From positions 186,001-250,000 of the forward strand of contig NC_021184.1 in the NCBI RefSeq assembly GCF_000233715.2: a stretch of 64,000 nucleotides of DNA, written 5' to 3'. Source of the stretch: Desulfoscipio gibsoniae DSM 7213. Lineage in GTDB: Bacteria; Bacillota; Desulfotomaculia; Desulfotomaculales; Desulfallaceae. Below the pieces are notes generated by a model. That model saw only the letters and a list, made by a program, of their open reading frames with translations, was not told the DNA's origin and did no database searches. Positions 27,708-36,811 of the stretch are shown here, piece after piece (positions within the stretch are counted from its first letter, which is position 1; every line of letters begins with the position of its first letter). Both the position numbers and the translations under genes were made by a program.

Positions 27708-28220
27708 TTGTCAACTAAGTGTTTTCTTACAAAGAAACAATGTAATATACATACATCTGTCTTACCAAATGAGTATACGGTCTTTCTAGGTTACCAGTTT
27801 AATTCTGAATATTATAGGCAGACGGATTTATTAGCATGTGTTCAATTAGCAATAAACTTAGCAAACACCGACTTGAAAAGGGTCGGAAAAAAAGTTTCAT
27901 TTAAACGAGTTGGCAGTGAGGAAGGTATACATATTTCTTGTGAAATTTGTGAGAATATTAGAAATTCAAATATATGTATATTCGAGATATCAGATAGAAA
28001 TCCTAATGTTCTATTTGAACTAGGATTATCTGCGGGAAAAGAAATTATTTTATTAAAACATAGACGAAGCCCAGAGGTTCCCTCAGATATTTCAGGTATT
28101 AAATATACTTACTATGAAGATGAAGATAGTCTTGAAGCATTACAAATTATAATGGCAAAAATAATTCATGATTCGGTAAGTAAATTTGCACCTTCGTCTT
28201 TAGTCATAGGAGGGATATAA
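27708..28220 (+). CDS. TIR-like / nucleoside 2-deoxyribosyltransferase-like protein, putative defence effector
   Basis: About 170 residues and AT-rich. After a CFLTKKQC start the core reads YTVFLGYQF, a flexible loop, then ICENIRNSNICIFEISDRNP and NVLFELGLSAGKEIILLKH. This pattern (FxGxxF, a D/E-rich strand, NPNVxxExG with a candidate nucleophile Glu) is that of TIR-like and deoxyribosyltransferase-fold proteins, some of which cleave NAD or nucleotides during antiphage defence. The family assignment is mine from the motif. TTG at 27708 is chosen because AAAGGAGG (27692-27699) is eight bases upstream. The next gene begins in its stop codon (TAATG), so the two proteins are made together. Confidence 0.6.
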   Translation: MSTKCFLTKKQCNIHTSVLPNEYTVFLGYQFNSEYYRQTDLLACVQLAINLANTDLKRVGKKVSFKRVGSEEGIHISCEICENIRNSNICIFEISDRNPNVLFELGLSAGKEIILLKHRRSPEVPSDISGIKYTYYEDEDSLEALQIIMAKIIHDSVSKFAPSSLVIGGI

Positions 28221-29434
28221 TGAGTAACGACTATGAATCATTATTCATTGAAGCAATAAAATCATATAATGATGACCGTGCCTTTTTACACTCAATGCAA
28301 GAATTTTACCGTAATAAATATCCCGGTACTTGTGCTGGTGAAGGTACACATCAATGGTTATTCGACAATACAATTAATTTACTAAATGAGGCATTAAAGC
28401 TTAATCCGGGTAGTTGGCAAGTGTATCTTTTACTTTCAAAAGCTTTGAAAGATAAAAGTTATCTTGGTGAAGGTTGTTGGGATGATAAGTTATTATCCCA
28501 ATCTGCTGAATATTATCAAAGGTATCTTGAACTTACTACAAGCGAAATTGCCGTTAGTATAGATTCATCTTCAGATTCGAACATGGTATTTTCGTCATTA
28601 GAAAGATATTTTCAGAAGTTGATAAATGAAACAGCAAATAAAACTGCTGAACAAAAAATTAACTCTTTATACTTACTCTCAAATTACTTAAATTTCTCGG
28701 AAGAAAAATACAAAGGCATAGTCGAGAATTTCTTGGTTAAAACATTGAAAGATGAAAATGATAAGGTCAGAGAACATTCTGCTAAATTAATAGTAGATCA
28801 CTGTAAATTATCTAATGAAATAGAGGAAAAATTAATTGAATTACTTTACTTTAAAGATAACCCTAAAACTAAAACTAATGTTGTTTGGATTTTAGGGAAA
28901 CTTAGTTCTAAACAATCTTTGGAGCATATCCATAAAATTTGTGAAAAAACTACTGATATTGAGTTTCTTCAAATTGCGGCAACTGCGCTAGGACGTATCG
29001 GAAATCATAGATCTGTTGAACTCCTAATTTCACTAGCAAATAAAGGTAATAATATGCTGACTAAACGTTCACTCTGGTCTTTAGGTCAACTTAAAGCAAG
29101 TAAAGCTCTTGAAACCATTCTTAAATATACAAGACATGAAAGTCATAGGATATTCGGTGAAGCTTTTAATGCACTGTTCAAAATTGGTACCTCTAACTTA
29201 CTAGAAGTTCCACCTAATGTAGTAAATTCAATTAGCTATATTGATAATAATATTATTAAACTAATAAAATCTAAACCATGTCTAGGGGCAACCCGTTTCT
29301 CAATTAGCTGGGTATTACTTCCTAATAAGGATATAGCAATCACATTCTCAGATGGCCATATCCTAGGATATGCTCTATTTACAATAACAAACGACGTAAA
29401 ATTACCAGTGAAGCTAATTGTAGAACAAGTATAA
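28220..29434 (+). CDS. Alpha-solenoid (TPR plus HEAT-repeat) partner protein
   Basis: A 404-residue protein. Residues 1-110 contain a TPR-like stretch (LLNEALKLNPGSWQVYLLLS). Residues about 160-335 contain repeated helical pairs with HEAT character, for example NVVWILGKLSSKQSLEHI, IAATALGRIGNHRSVELLIS and RSLWSLGQLKASKALETIL. The last 60 residues (GATRFSISWVLLPNKDIAIT) look like a small beta domain. It is translationally coupled to the TIR-like gene upstream. In defence islands such solenoids often sense a target or hold an effector inactive; here that is inference. Confidence 0.65.
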   Translation: MSNDYESLFIEAIKSYNDDRAFLHSMQEFYRNKYPGTCAGEGTHQWLFDNTINLLNEALKLNPGSWQVYLLLSKALKDKSYLGEGCWDDKLLSQSAEYYQRYLELTTSEIAVSIDSSSDSNMVFSSLERYFQKLINETANKTAEQKINSLYLLSNYLNFSEEKYKGIVENFLVKTLKDENDKVREHSAKLIVDHCKLSNEIEEKLIELLYFKDNPKTKTNVVWILGKLSSKQSLEHIHKICEKTTDIEFLQIAATALGRIGNHRSVELLISLANKGNNMLTKRSLWSLGQLKASKALETILKYTRHESHRIFGEAFNALFKIGTSNLLEVPPNVVNSISYIDNNIIKLIKSKPCLGATRFSISWVLLPNKDIAITFSDGHILGYALFTITNDVKLPVKLIVEQV

Positions 29435-29611
29435 AGGAGTAACCCGGGGCGAGTTCCCCGAGCGCAAGTTCAATTACAGTTTTACATTATTCATATATCC
29501 ATTAGGCTAATAATGCGAAAATACTCAGAATTTATTCAAGTCATGAGTATTTATATAATCCTACATTGCAATAAATCCAGATTAGTCAGGGAATACATAG
29601 AACGCGAGGTC

Positions 29612-31120
29612 ATGATGGCAACCATTTATGAAAGATATCTGAAAATGAATATTGACGTCTCCCGCATTGGCTTGGAGCGTGGCGAGAGCAAAAGCAACTA
29701 CTTCTGCACACCCAAGGGTGCGAAAGTGATTGGCTGGGCCGGTGTGGATGGTATCCACTATTGCTTCGTACGTGGCTTTGGCGAGATGGTGTTTGCCGTC
29801 AGCCCGATGAACACACCGGGAAACTATGTGCATCCGGTGGCAAGAGATTTTATGGACTTCCTGCGGCTTCTGCTGGCTTGCGGTGATGCTGCGGCACTGG
29901 AGCAGGTGTACTGTTGGGACCAAGCGCAGTTTGACGCCTTCCTGCAGGCCAATCCTCTTACCGCTGAACAGCAGACCGTGCTGGATACCATTCGGGAGGA
30001 GCTGTTGCTCGCGCCTATGGAGCAGCCCTTTGCTTATATCAAAGAGCTGCAGGCCGAGTTTGATTACAGTCGCATCAAATATACGGAAGATTACTATGAG
30101 TGGGTTCCTGTCGAGCCGAAGATACCCGAATGGAAGGTTTACTTTGACGGCAATTTTTGGGGGCATCATGGCCGTGAAAGAGCCGGCAAGGAAATTTCTC
30201 TCGATAAGCGGTTTGTCTGGAACGATGAAGTCTGGTATATTCCGGCGATTTACATCTGCGGTAAAGGCTTGGTCGTGGACTTTTGCGTACAGGTTCCAAC
30301 TGAGCACATTCGTTCCTTTATGGACAAGTGGAATCTCTCTATTGAGAAAGATGGAGCCGACTTTACCGATGAACAGCAGATGCAGTTTGATGCAGAAAAT
30401 CCGCTGGCCATTAATATAAATGCTGAGGTTATGTTGAATGGAACTGTCCTTTCAGTCTCTCATGGCTGCGGCGTGTCATGGAATCCCTGCTTCCCAGAGG
30501 GCAACGGCCTTGAGGCCAAGAGCGCGACCCAGCATTATGGCCTTGATCCTGCCTATGGCTGGGCAATCTGGCGTGCTGCTTTTCCTTGGACGAAGAAACG
30601 CAAACCGCCGCTCACGATGCTCAGCGTAACACTGATGCAGGAGCCTGTCGCTATGTCGGGACCGCATTTCCATGTATCAGCGCCTGGTGAGTGCATCGCG
30701 TTTACACACCCGACCACCGGCGCACGGCATACGCTAACCTTGCAGGAATATGAGCGGCAGGAAATGTCCCGTGAGCATTTTGTCAGCCAAAATCAAGAGT
30801 TCCCGACGCACTATACTGTGATGCGCTATACGCTCTCGCCGGATCTGCCCGATAGTGCATTCACTGTCACTGATTGCGTTCGTTCCGACCAACCCCGCCA
30901 GAAGCGCACTTATCCCTATGAGCCGCAGGCATCTGGCAGCGTTTACATCGGCATCATTGGCGGTGCAGATGGTCCGACTGCCATCATTTCTGGCGGCAGC
31001 GGCCAAGGCCGGCTCCATGTAGCCTGCTCCGCACTGCACTTCGAGCCGGTGGACGAAGTGGAGTGGCGCCTGGTGTTTTATGAAAAAAGACGCCAAGATG
31101 TCACGGTGGAGCTGATATAA
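29612..31120 (+). CDS. Large protein of unknown function with a GIIGGADGPTAI segment
   Basis: About 502 residues from ATG 29612 (29615 is equally possible; GAGGT precedes). An upstream extension of the frame to 29513 has different, AT-rich composition and is not counted. I do not recognise the fold. It is rich in Trp, Phe and Pro and has no signal peptide or membrane segment. Near residue 450 it contains SVYIGIIGGADGPTAIISGG, a segment otherwise known from the membrane-bound beta subunit of sodium-pumping decarboxylases, here in a soluble context. Its G+C content is clearly higher than that of the solenoid gene just upstream, suggesting a different origin. Confidence 0.55.
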   Translation: MMATIYERYLKMNIDVSRIGLERGESKSNYFCTPKGAKVIGWAGVDGIHYCFVRGFGEMVFAVSPMNTPGNYVHPVARDFMDFLRLLLACGDAAALEQVYCWDQAQFDAFLQANPLTAEQQTVLDTIREELLLAPMEQPFAYIKELQAEFDYSRIKYTEDYYEWVPVEPKIPEWKVYFDGNFWGHHGRERAGKEISLDKRFVWNDEVWYIPAIYICGKGLVVDFCVQVPTEHIRSFMDKWNLSIEKDGADFTDEQQMQFDAENPLAININAEVMLNGTVLSVSHGCGVSWNPCFPEGNGLEAKSATQHYGLDPAYGWAIWRAAFPWTKKRKPPLTMLSVTLMQEPVAMSGPHFHVSAPGECIAFTHPTTGARHTLTLQEYERQEMSREHFVSQNQEFPTHYTVMRYTLSPDLPDSAFTVTDCVRSDQPRQKRTYPYEPQASGSVYIGIIGGADGPTAIISGGSGQGRLHVACSALHFEPVDEVEWRLVFYEKRRQDVTVELI

Positions 31121-31361
31121 ACCTGATTACTAAGAGTTTATGAGCATAATGTGCAAATCGGCCAATTAAACATTATCCATATCACGCACAGTTGAGTAAG
31201 AAACCTTAGATAATAAAAACAGTGTCATGGGTATTATTGATACCTTCGAAGCAGCACATGATTACCAAGTTGTCAACAACCCCGCATCCTGATATATACG
31301 GAAGTATAAGGAGGAAATCCCGGGAATATTAGATGATAGATGTAATAGGGGGGGGGATTTT

Positions 31362-31796
31362 ATGGCGGATACTTCAAATTTAATTAAAGTAACAAAGTAT
31401 ATTCTTAAGGTATTGGAAGGTGAATTTAAAACAAGTTTTAGCAATAAAAAGATAAGAGTGGGTTCGCAAGGTGTAGAAAAGAAATTTTCTGGAGTATCTG
31501 ATGATTCAAAAATAATTGTTCATATCTGCCATCATAGTGGCAGAACTAAAAGTGGAAACATACCAGTTGGAAAACTAAATGGATTGTATTCTAAGTGCTA
31601 TATAATGGAGAAGGCAAATGCTGATAGAAAGTATATATACTTTACAAATAGAGAGTTTTACGAGATATTTAGAAGAAATAGTATTGGAATTGTTGATGGA
31701 ATCGAACTGCGGTACTTTGATAATTTACCCATTGAATATCAAGAGGTATTAAATCAAGTTATTGAAGATGCAAGTGATGAAATGTTTGTAGGATAG
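31362..31796 (+). CDS. Small protein of unknown function preceded by a G9 tract
   Basis: A 144-residue, basic, soluble protein; I recognise no domain. It includes VGKLNGLYSKCYIMEKANAD and YIYFTNREFYEIF. The ATG at 31362 is preceded by a run of nine G (31348-31356) which takes the place of the ribosome site. The 31121-31361 stretch before it shows no gene. Translation may change if the G run slips. Confidence 0.5.
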   Translation: MADTSNLIKVTKYILKVLEGEFKTSFSNKKIRVGSQGVEKKFSGVSDDSKIIVHICHHSGRTKSGNIPVGKLNGLYSKCYIMEKANADRKYIYFTNREFYEIFRRNSIGIVDGIELRYFDNLPIEYQEVLNQVIEDASDEMFVG

Positions 31797-31797
31797 G

Positions 31798-31989
31798 ATA
31801 CCTAATGAGATTGGCAAAGTTTTTAATCGGTTTTATCGAGGGGCAGCACAGAAGGTGGTGGGGGCAGAAGGCTCTGGAATAGGCTTATACTTGAGTAGAA
31901 AAATTCTCGAAGAACAGGGCGGAGCCATTATTGCCAGCTCTTCCGGAGAAGGACAGGGAAGCCAGTTTACCATATTGTTAACCTTATAA
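31798..31989 (+). pseudogene. Sensor histidine kinase, C-terminal fragment
   Basis: The frame reads NEIGKVFNRFYRG, GSGIGLYLSRKILEEQGG and GQGSQFTILLTL, the F, G2 and last strands of a HATPase domain. The sensor, dimerisation and N-box parts are missing, so it cannot be a working kinase. Confidence 0.8.
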
Positions 31990-32063
31990 GGAGCATTCTT
32001 GTAATACTTAAAAAGGGACTTTGAAAAAAGAGACGCCAGTCTTTACAATCGGAATGCGTTGGC

Positions 32064-32420
32064 TGGGATGGGCAGGTGGGCAGTTTGCGCATTGGTAAAA
32101 TAGAACACAGTATGGAGGGCTGCGCCTGCCCCATGGGCTCAATAACGAGGTCATTACTTAATGAGCTTCAAATAAATGAAAATGAGTGGATCATAGTGGA
32201 TACCGAGGCGGGGGTTGAACATTTTGCCCGTGGCATACTGGAAGGCGCGGACATAGTGCTGATGGTGGCGGATCCCTCCTACGAATCGGTTTTGCTGGCA
32301 GAAAAGGCCAGAGGATTGGCAGAAGAGGCTCATAAAGAGTTTTTTGTTATTTTCAACCAGGCCAACCTTGCCGGAAACCAGTTAGATATCAATATGTTAC
32401 GGAGCATGTTGAAGAAATAA
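32064..32420 (+). pseudogene. CooC/MinD-like ATPase, C-terminal fragment
   Basis: The frame (WDGQVGSLRIGKIEHSMEGC, then ACPMGSITRSLL, WIIVDTEAGVEHFARGILEG, ADIVLMVADPSYESVLLAEK) matches the second half of CooC-type nickel-insertion ATPases for CO dehydrogenase, including the Walker B-like VDTEAG. The P-loop half is missing. A CooC fragment fits an anaerobe that uses or once used CO dehydrogenase. Confidence 0.7.
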
Positions 32421-32475
32421 TTAAAAACATGTCGAAATTGCATGGACTGACTGATTTAAAAAAGGGGTGGGCGAA

Positions 32476-32870
32476 ATGATTCTTGCGCCACGAAAAAGAG
32501 AACATATTATACCTATGCCGGTGGTACTGATATCGACGATGAGCGGGGGCGGAGTGAAAAATGCGGCTCCCTGGTCAAACATTACTCCCATACTGAGGCC
32601 TTCCGACGATATTGTTCTTGGTTCCTGGATAAAGCGTGACACTTTGATCGACATCCGCACAACAAAGGAGTTCGTAATTAATGTGCCGGCTGCCGGCATG
32701 GCTGAGCCGGTTAATGATTTGCTCTAAAAATTATCCCCCGGAGGTTGATGAATTTGAAAAGGCCGGGCTTCGCGCCCGTCCGTCCAGGAAGATCAAACCT
32801 CCGGGCATAGAAGGTTGTCTGGCCTGGGCGGAATGTATTTTAACGGAGGAAATCAGAAGAGAAAATAGAG
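32476..32870 (+). pseudogene. Flavoredoxin / flavin reductase-like protein, N-terminal part with frameshift
   Basis: MILAPRKREHIIPMPVVLIS and NAAPWSNITPILRPSDDIVL are the flavin-binding start of the domain. At NDLL a stop (TAA near 32725) and a +1 shift interrupt it; NYPPEVDEFEKAGL then resumes in the next frame and continues to about 32870, where unrelated sequence begins. The last 140 bases duplicate 1309-1445. Together with the fragment at 1309-1698 the two would make nearly a full gene. Confidence 0.75.
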
Positions 32871-32922
32871 TTGTTAGCCCGTATGTCAAGCAAAGCGAAA
32901 AATATTTTTATATTTTTTATCA

Positions 32923-33144
32923 ATGTCTGTTATCATGCAGGTCTCTTTCCAAAATGTTTTCGGCACGGGCTTGACATACGCAAGAGAGCAGATTATCAGG
33001 CAAGAAAGTAATATGTTTTTGGAAAAAACTTTTGGCGGAAATATACCTGAATTATGTGCAACATTTCTAAAGGACAGAAAAATTACAAGAGAAGAAGCGG
33101 AAAAGCTCAAGAAGATGATAGAGGAGGCTTCAGAAAAAATATGA
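32923..33144 (+). pseudogene. BlaI/MecI-type repressor, C-terminal fragment
   Basis: From about base 32993 the frame reads IIRQESNMFLEKTFGGNIPE and TFLKDRKITREEAEKLKKMI, the dimerisation tail of BlaI-family repressors. The winged-helix DNA-binding part is missing. Its stop overlaps the start of the M56 peptidase gene (ATGA), the normal blaI-blaR1 order. Confidence 0.7.
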
Positions 33145-35372
33145 TGAATTTTTTTGATATCCTGTTAAAAATGAGTCTTCAAGCCTCCCTACTCATATGT
33201 GTAATTATGGTTCTTCGGACATTTATTGCGAAGCTGCCGAAAGTATATACCTGTATGCTTTGGGTATTGGTGCTGATACGGCTACTGTGTCCGATTTTTA
33301 TCGAGAGCGGCTTCAGTTTGGTGCCGCAGATGGACGGCGAAGCAAATACAGTATTCTCTGACCAAAGCAGGCTTTTACCGGCAGAACCGGCTCAGGAAAG
33401 CTTTGCTGACAATGCTTCAACCAATGGTGGGGAGCCGGTCGGGCCAGCTCCTGCTAACAGTACACCTATCTACAATAATGAGACAGTTAATACAGCTTTC
33501 GACAATTCCATTGGGACGGACTGGTCTGTGGGAGATATTCTTTTCATACTATGGATGATTGGTATAGTGCTTATGGTCGTCCTACATATAACCCAATATG
33601 TAAGAATGAAGAAAATGCTTCGAACGGCAGTTCATACTGAAGAGGGTGTATGGGAATGCGATAGAATACACTCCCCCTTTGTCATGGGCTGTATTAAGCC
33701 GCGCATCTATCTCCCCTTCGGTATAACGGGAGTAGAGAGAGCGTATATAGTCAGCCATGAGCGCAGTCATATTCATCATTTTGATCCGCAGCTTTGTATA
33801 CTGGAAATAGCTGCGCTATGTCTGCACTGGTGGAATCCCTTCGTATGGCTGGCAGTTTACAGAATGAATCAGGACAGGGAAATGCTCTGCGATGAAGCTG
33901 TCTTAAAGCATGCCGATATAAATACCAGAAAAGAATATTCCGCTACTCTGCTTCAATTTGCAATGAAGCAAAGCAAACTGGCAGTTATCGTATCCTTTGG
34001 TGAAACTAATACGGAAAGCAGTATTAAGCATATTCTGAAATTTCGCAGGCCTACGGCAATGATAAGCGCATTCTTAATCCTTATCGTTGGGATATGTGCA
34101 TTCTGCTTTCTCACAGTTCCGGGAATAGAGGCGACTCCAGTTATGGATTCTAAGGTAAATGGGACGGATATTACCCCTGAGGTGAGTCTGGAGCAGTCGG
34201 ATACCGGTCTACTGGGAGATAAGGAATATGCGGATCTGATTATGAAATATCTGGAGGAGGATAATAACGCAGGTTTTGCATCATTAATAAAGTATCCCAT
34301 AAAATTATATGTCGGTGACCAACAGAAGGTTATATATAATGAAGAAGAGTTCCTGACAGCATATGATCAAATCATACAGGAGGATTTCAAGGCTTCGGTA
34401 TTAGCCACTGATACCGACAATCTGCCCACGAACATGTATGGTGTGAGGATGGGCAACGGCGAGCTGTGGTTTGAGAAGTTTGATTCCACCGGATATCAGA
34501 TTTATGCCATCAATAATTCAAGTGTGGTATCCTACCCGCAGGAGGATATATTTATCACAGGCTGGAACAATAAAACCATGAATTTGGATATGAGCATGCA
34601 GGAAAAGGATACCTGGTATTCTAAAATAATCAAGGATATTCCTCACGCAGAGGAAAGCTATGAAATCCGGGGAGTATATTATGAGGATATGGATAAGAAC
34701 GGTTCCCTGGACCTCCTGCTCCTGCTAAAGCTGCGTGACGGAGCTATTACGCCGGAGTCCTATCCCGGTACGTATCTGTGCATCTATATGAATGATGACC
34801 CCGTATATTTAAAAGAGTACAAGGAAAGCTTATACCTTGCATTTCGCCACGTACTTTATGGGGATGTTGATAGGGACGGCTGTACAGAAATCATTTACAG
34901 CATCGATACCGGAGGCAACGGAGGCAACGGTTCCGCAGAAAAATCAATCCTGAAATATAAGGAGCATACCTTAATGCAGATGAGCCTTCCGGGGGATGAT
35001 TTGGAGGAACTTGAGGAAGATGTTGATGAGGGCTATGAGGTAAAGGTACTGTACGGAAAGGGAGAGAACGAATATAAGGCAGTATGTGACAGCCTGGGAC
35101 GGACAGTTGAATTTCATGGAAAAAATGCCGTGGATGCTAACGGTAACAAAAGCGTTCAAAACATCAGGGAAAATGAATTAGCCGGTGGAAATTGCCGTGG
35201 CTATACGGAATTTTCTATCATAAGCAAAAGCGGACAAGAATATCTGCAAGCGAAGGAATATCTGCACGGGGAAGGAGGTATCAACCATTGTGTGGGCTGG
35301 GCCTCATTTCTGATGGATTGGGACGAGAATGGAAATCCCTCTGTTCTGAAATTTGACGTGGAGGAACTGTAA
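33141..35372 (+). CDS. M56-family (BlaR1/MecR1-like) membrane metallopeptidase with a novel C-terminal domain
   Basis: About 743 residues from ATG 33141 (GAGGAGG upstream). Membrane segments occur near residues 5-25, 35-55, 135-155 and 310-330. The cytoplasmic zinc site is VSHERSHIHHFDPQ (HExxH) near residue 205, followed by WWNPFVWLAVYRMNQDREM and CDEAVL as in BlaR1. After the last membrane segment the extracellular part (about 400 residues) is not a penicillin-binding domain. It contains VYYEDMDKNGSLDLLLLL and VDRDGCTEIIYSIDTGG, aspartate-rich loops like VCBS/FG-GAP or calcium-binding repeats. It probably senses something other than beta-lactams and would cut a BlaI-type repressor, of which only the tail remains. 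Confidence 0.75.
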   Translation: MMNFFDILLKMSLQASLLICVIMVLRTFIAKLPKVYTCMLWVLVLIRLLCPIFIESGFSLVPQMDGEANTVFSDQSRLLPAEPAQESFADNASTNGGEPVGPAPANSTPIYNNETVNTAFDNSIGTDWSVGDILFILWMIGIVLMVVLHITQYVRMKKMLRTAVHTEEGVWECDRIHSPFVMGCIKPRIYLPFGITGVERAYIVSHERSHIHHFDPQLCILEIAALCLHWWNPFVWLAVYRMNQDREMLCDEAVLKHADINTRKEYSATLLQFAMKQSKLAVIVSFGETNTESSIKHILKFRRPTAMISAFLILIVGICAFCFLTVPGIEATPVMDSKVNGTDITPEVSLEQSDTGLLGDKEYADLIMKYLEEDNNAGFASLIKYPIKLYVGDQQKVIYNEEEFLTAYDQIIQEDFKASVLATDTDNLPTNMYGVRMGNGELWFEKFDSTGYQIYAINNSSVVSYPQEDIFITGWNNKTMNLDMSMQEKDTWYSKIIKDIPHAEESYEIRGVYYEDMDKNGSLDLLLLLKLRDGAITPESYPGTYLCIYMNDDPVYLKEYKESLYLAFRHVLYGDVDRDGCTEIIYSIDTGGNGGNGSAEKSILKYKEHTLMQMSLPGDDLEELEEDVDEGYEVKVLYGKGENEYKAVCDSLGRTVEFHGKNAVDANGNKSVQNIRENELAGGNCRGYTEFSIISKSGQEYLQAKEYLHGEGGINHCVGWASFLMDWDENGNPSVLKFDVEEL

Positions 35373-35386
35373 GATCATAGCTGTAT

Positions 35387-35992
35387 TTGCTGAACACATG
35401 TGATAGTACTCAACTAAAGCATGTACAAGATAATAAATGGAAATCTAGCTATTACACGTTCATACCTCGTCCTTTGATAAGTGGTACATTTTATGAAATG
35501 GATGAAGAATTGGCTGCTATGTTGGCATCTACTCATAAATTGCTGGGGGTGCTGGAAGGCATGGCAATGTATGTGCCAAATAAAGATGCTATACAAGAAT
35601 TAATGCTCTTAAAAGAAAGCTATTATTCCAGATTAATAGATTATCCCAGCTCCTCTTTTTATGAAATATTGGCAGACAGAACATCAGTTAGAGCCGACAT
35701 AGACAGTGTTACTTCTATTGCATTAGCTTATAAGCACTCATTTGGAAAAACGCTTACAAACCATATGCTATCAAATATATGCAGCATTGCTCTATATGGA
35801 GTCGAAGCCGAAGCCGAAATTGAAACTCGGGAAAAACAAACGTTTTTATCCAATGTCGTTACAAATTTGAAGCATTATAATCCTACTGCTCCAGATCATA
35901 TTCTGTCCGCCATTGCTGATATATCCACGTTCCTGCATATCAATGAATCCACAAATATTGTGATAAAGGCTGCTCTGGCTCATTATCAGTAA
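35387..35992 (+). CDS. Fic N-terminal-domain protein without the catalytic Fic core
   Basis: About 200 residues from a TTG start. Residues 20-85 (YYTFIPRPLISGTFYEMDEE, then LAAMLASTHKLLGVLEGMA) match the N-terminal helical domain found in front of Fic AMP-transferases. The remaining 115 residues are helical but lack the HPFxxGNGR motif. It is either a truncated Fic protein or a stand-alone regulator. A complete Fic gene of a different type lies 1.2 kb downstream. Confidence 0.5.
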   Translation: MLNTCDSTQLKHVQDNKWKSSYYTFIPRPLISGTFYEMDEELAAMLASTHKLLGVLEGMAMYVPNKDAIQELMLLKESYYSRLIDYPSSSFYEILADRTSVRADIDSVTSIALAYKHSFGKTLTNHMLSNICSIALYGVEAEAEIETREKQTFLSNVVTNLKHYNPTAPDHILSAIADISTFLHINESTNIVIKAALAHYQ

Positions 35993-36175
35993 GCGTAAAA
36001 TAAGCCCCACCTTGTAAACAGGGTAGGGCACGACTTAAACTATTTATTGTTTACTCGACAAGTCGAAGGCAAAGCAACCGACCAGGGAAGTAGCTCATCT
36101 AGAGCATTTCGGTTTTCGATATCTATATTGGGAAGCCTTTCAAAAAATATTGCAGATAGCTAAACGGATTCAAGC

Positions 36176-36615
36176 CATTTTTTCCATACGGTTGTCTTGT
36201 CGCAACTGCCATACATGAAAAACACATACATAAGGACTACATAGGCCTTGACGCCTGTGCCGCAAATCTTATGCGTCCTGCCATGTATGATGCATATCAT
36301 CATATTACCGTTATGGGCAAAGAAAATCTCCCCTGTAGCTACAAATACGATATAACAGGCGGGCTATGCGAAAACAATGATAAATTTGCCATCGACCGTA
36401 TGCTCCCCAAAATTGACATTGGAGATTTGCTCGTCATACATGACACCGGTGCCCATGGATTTGCAATGGGCTACAACTATAATGGAAAGCTCCGCTCAGC
36501 AGAGGTTTTGCTTAAAGAGGATGGTAGCACCGAACTTATTCGTCGGGCAGAAACACCTGCGGATTACTTTTCGACCCTTAACTTTACCAAATATATGAAA
36601 AAGACCTTGTTCTAA
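36176..36615 (+). pseudogene. lysA: Diaminopimelate decarboxylase (LysA), C-terminal fragment
   Basis: The frame reads FPYGCLVATAIHEKHIHKDY and LDACAANLMRPAMYDAYHHI, CENNDKFAIDRMLPKIDIGD, then HDTGAHGFAMGYNYNGKLR, the C-terminal beta barrel of PLP-dependent diaminopimelate decarboxylase with the Cys-Glu and Tyr active-site segment. The PLP-binding barrel (about 260 residues) is missing. The 35993-36175 stretch before it has no recognisable gene. Confidence 0.8.
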
Positions 36616-36811
36616 TTCATAATTTTGTAGAAGTTCAATTAAGGATTTACCCTTTAACCCGTTACAGTGAACCGTATCATAAGTAATGGTAATAACATAA
36701 ATGATTACGGTTCAAAATAGATGATGAATAACCCCATCTGGTCACTTATCGCCATGAACAATACTCCTGTCAGTTGTTGTTCTTTAGCGCAAACTTTCTC
36801 CAATTATTCCG

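Noticed and set aside
30940..31010. GIIGGADGPTAI as evidence for a decarboxylase beta subunit gene
   Set aside because: The surrounding protein has no membrane segments and no other similarity to that subunit.
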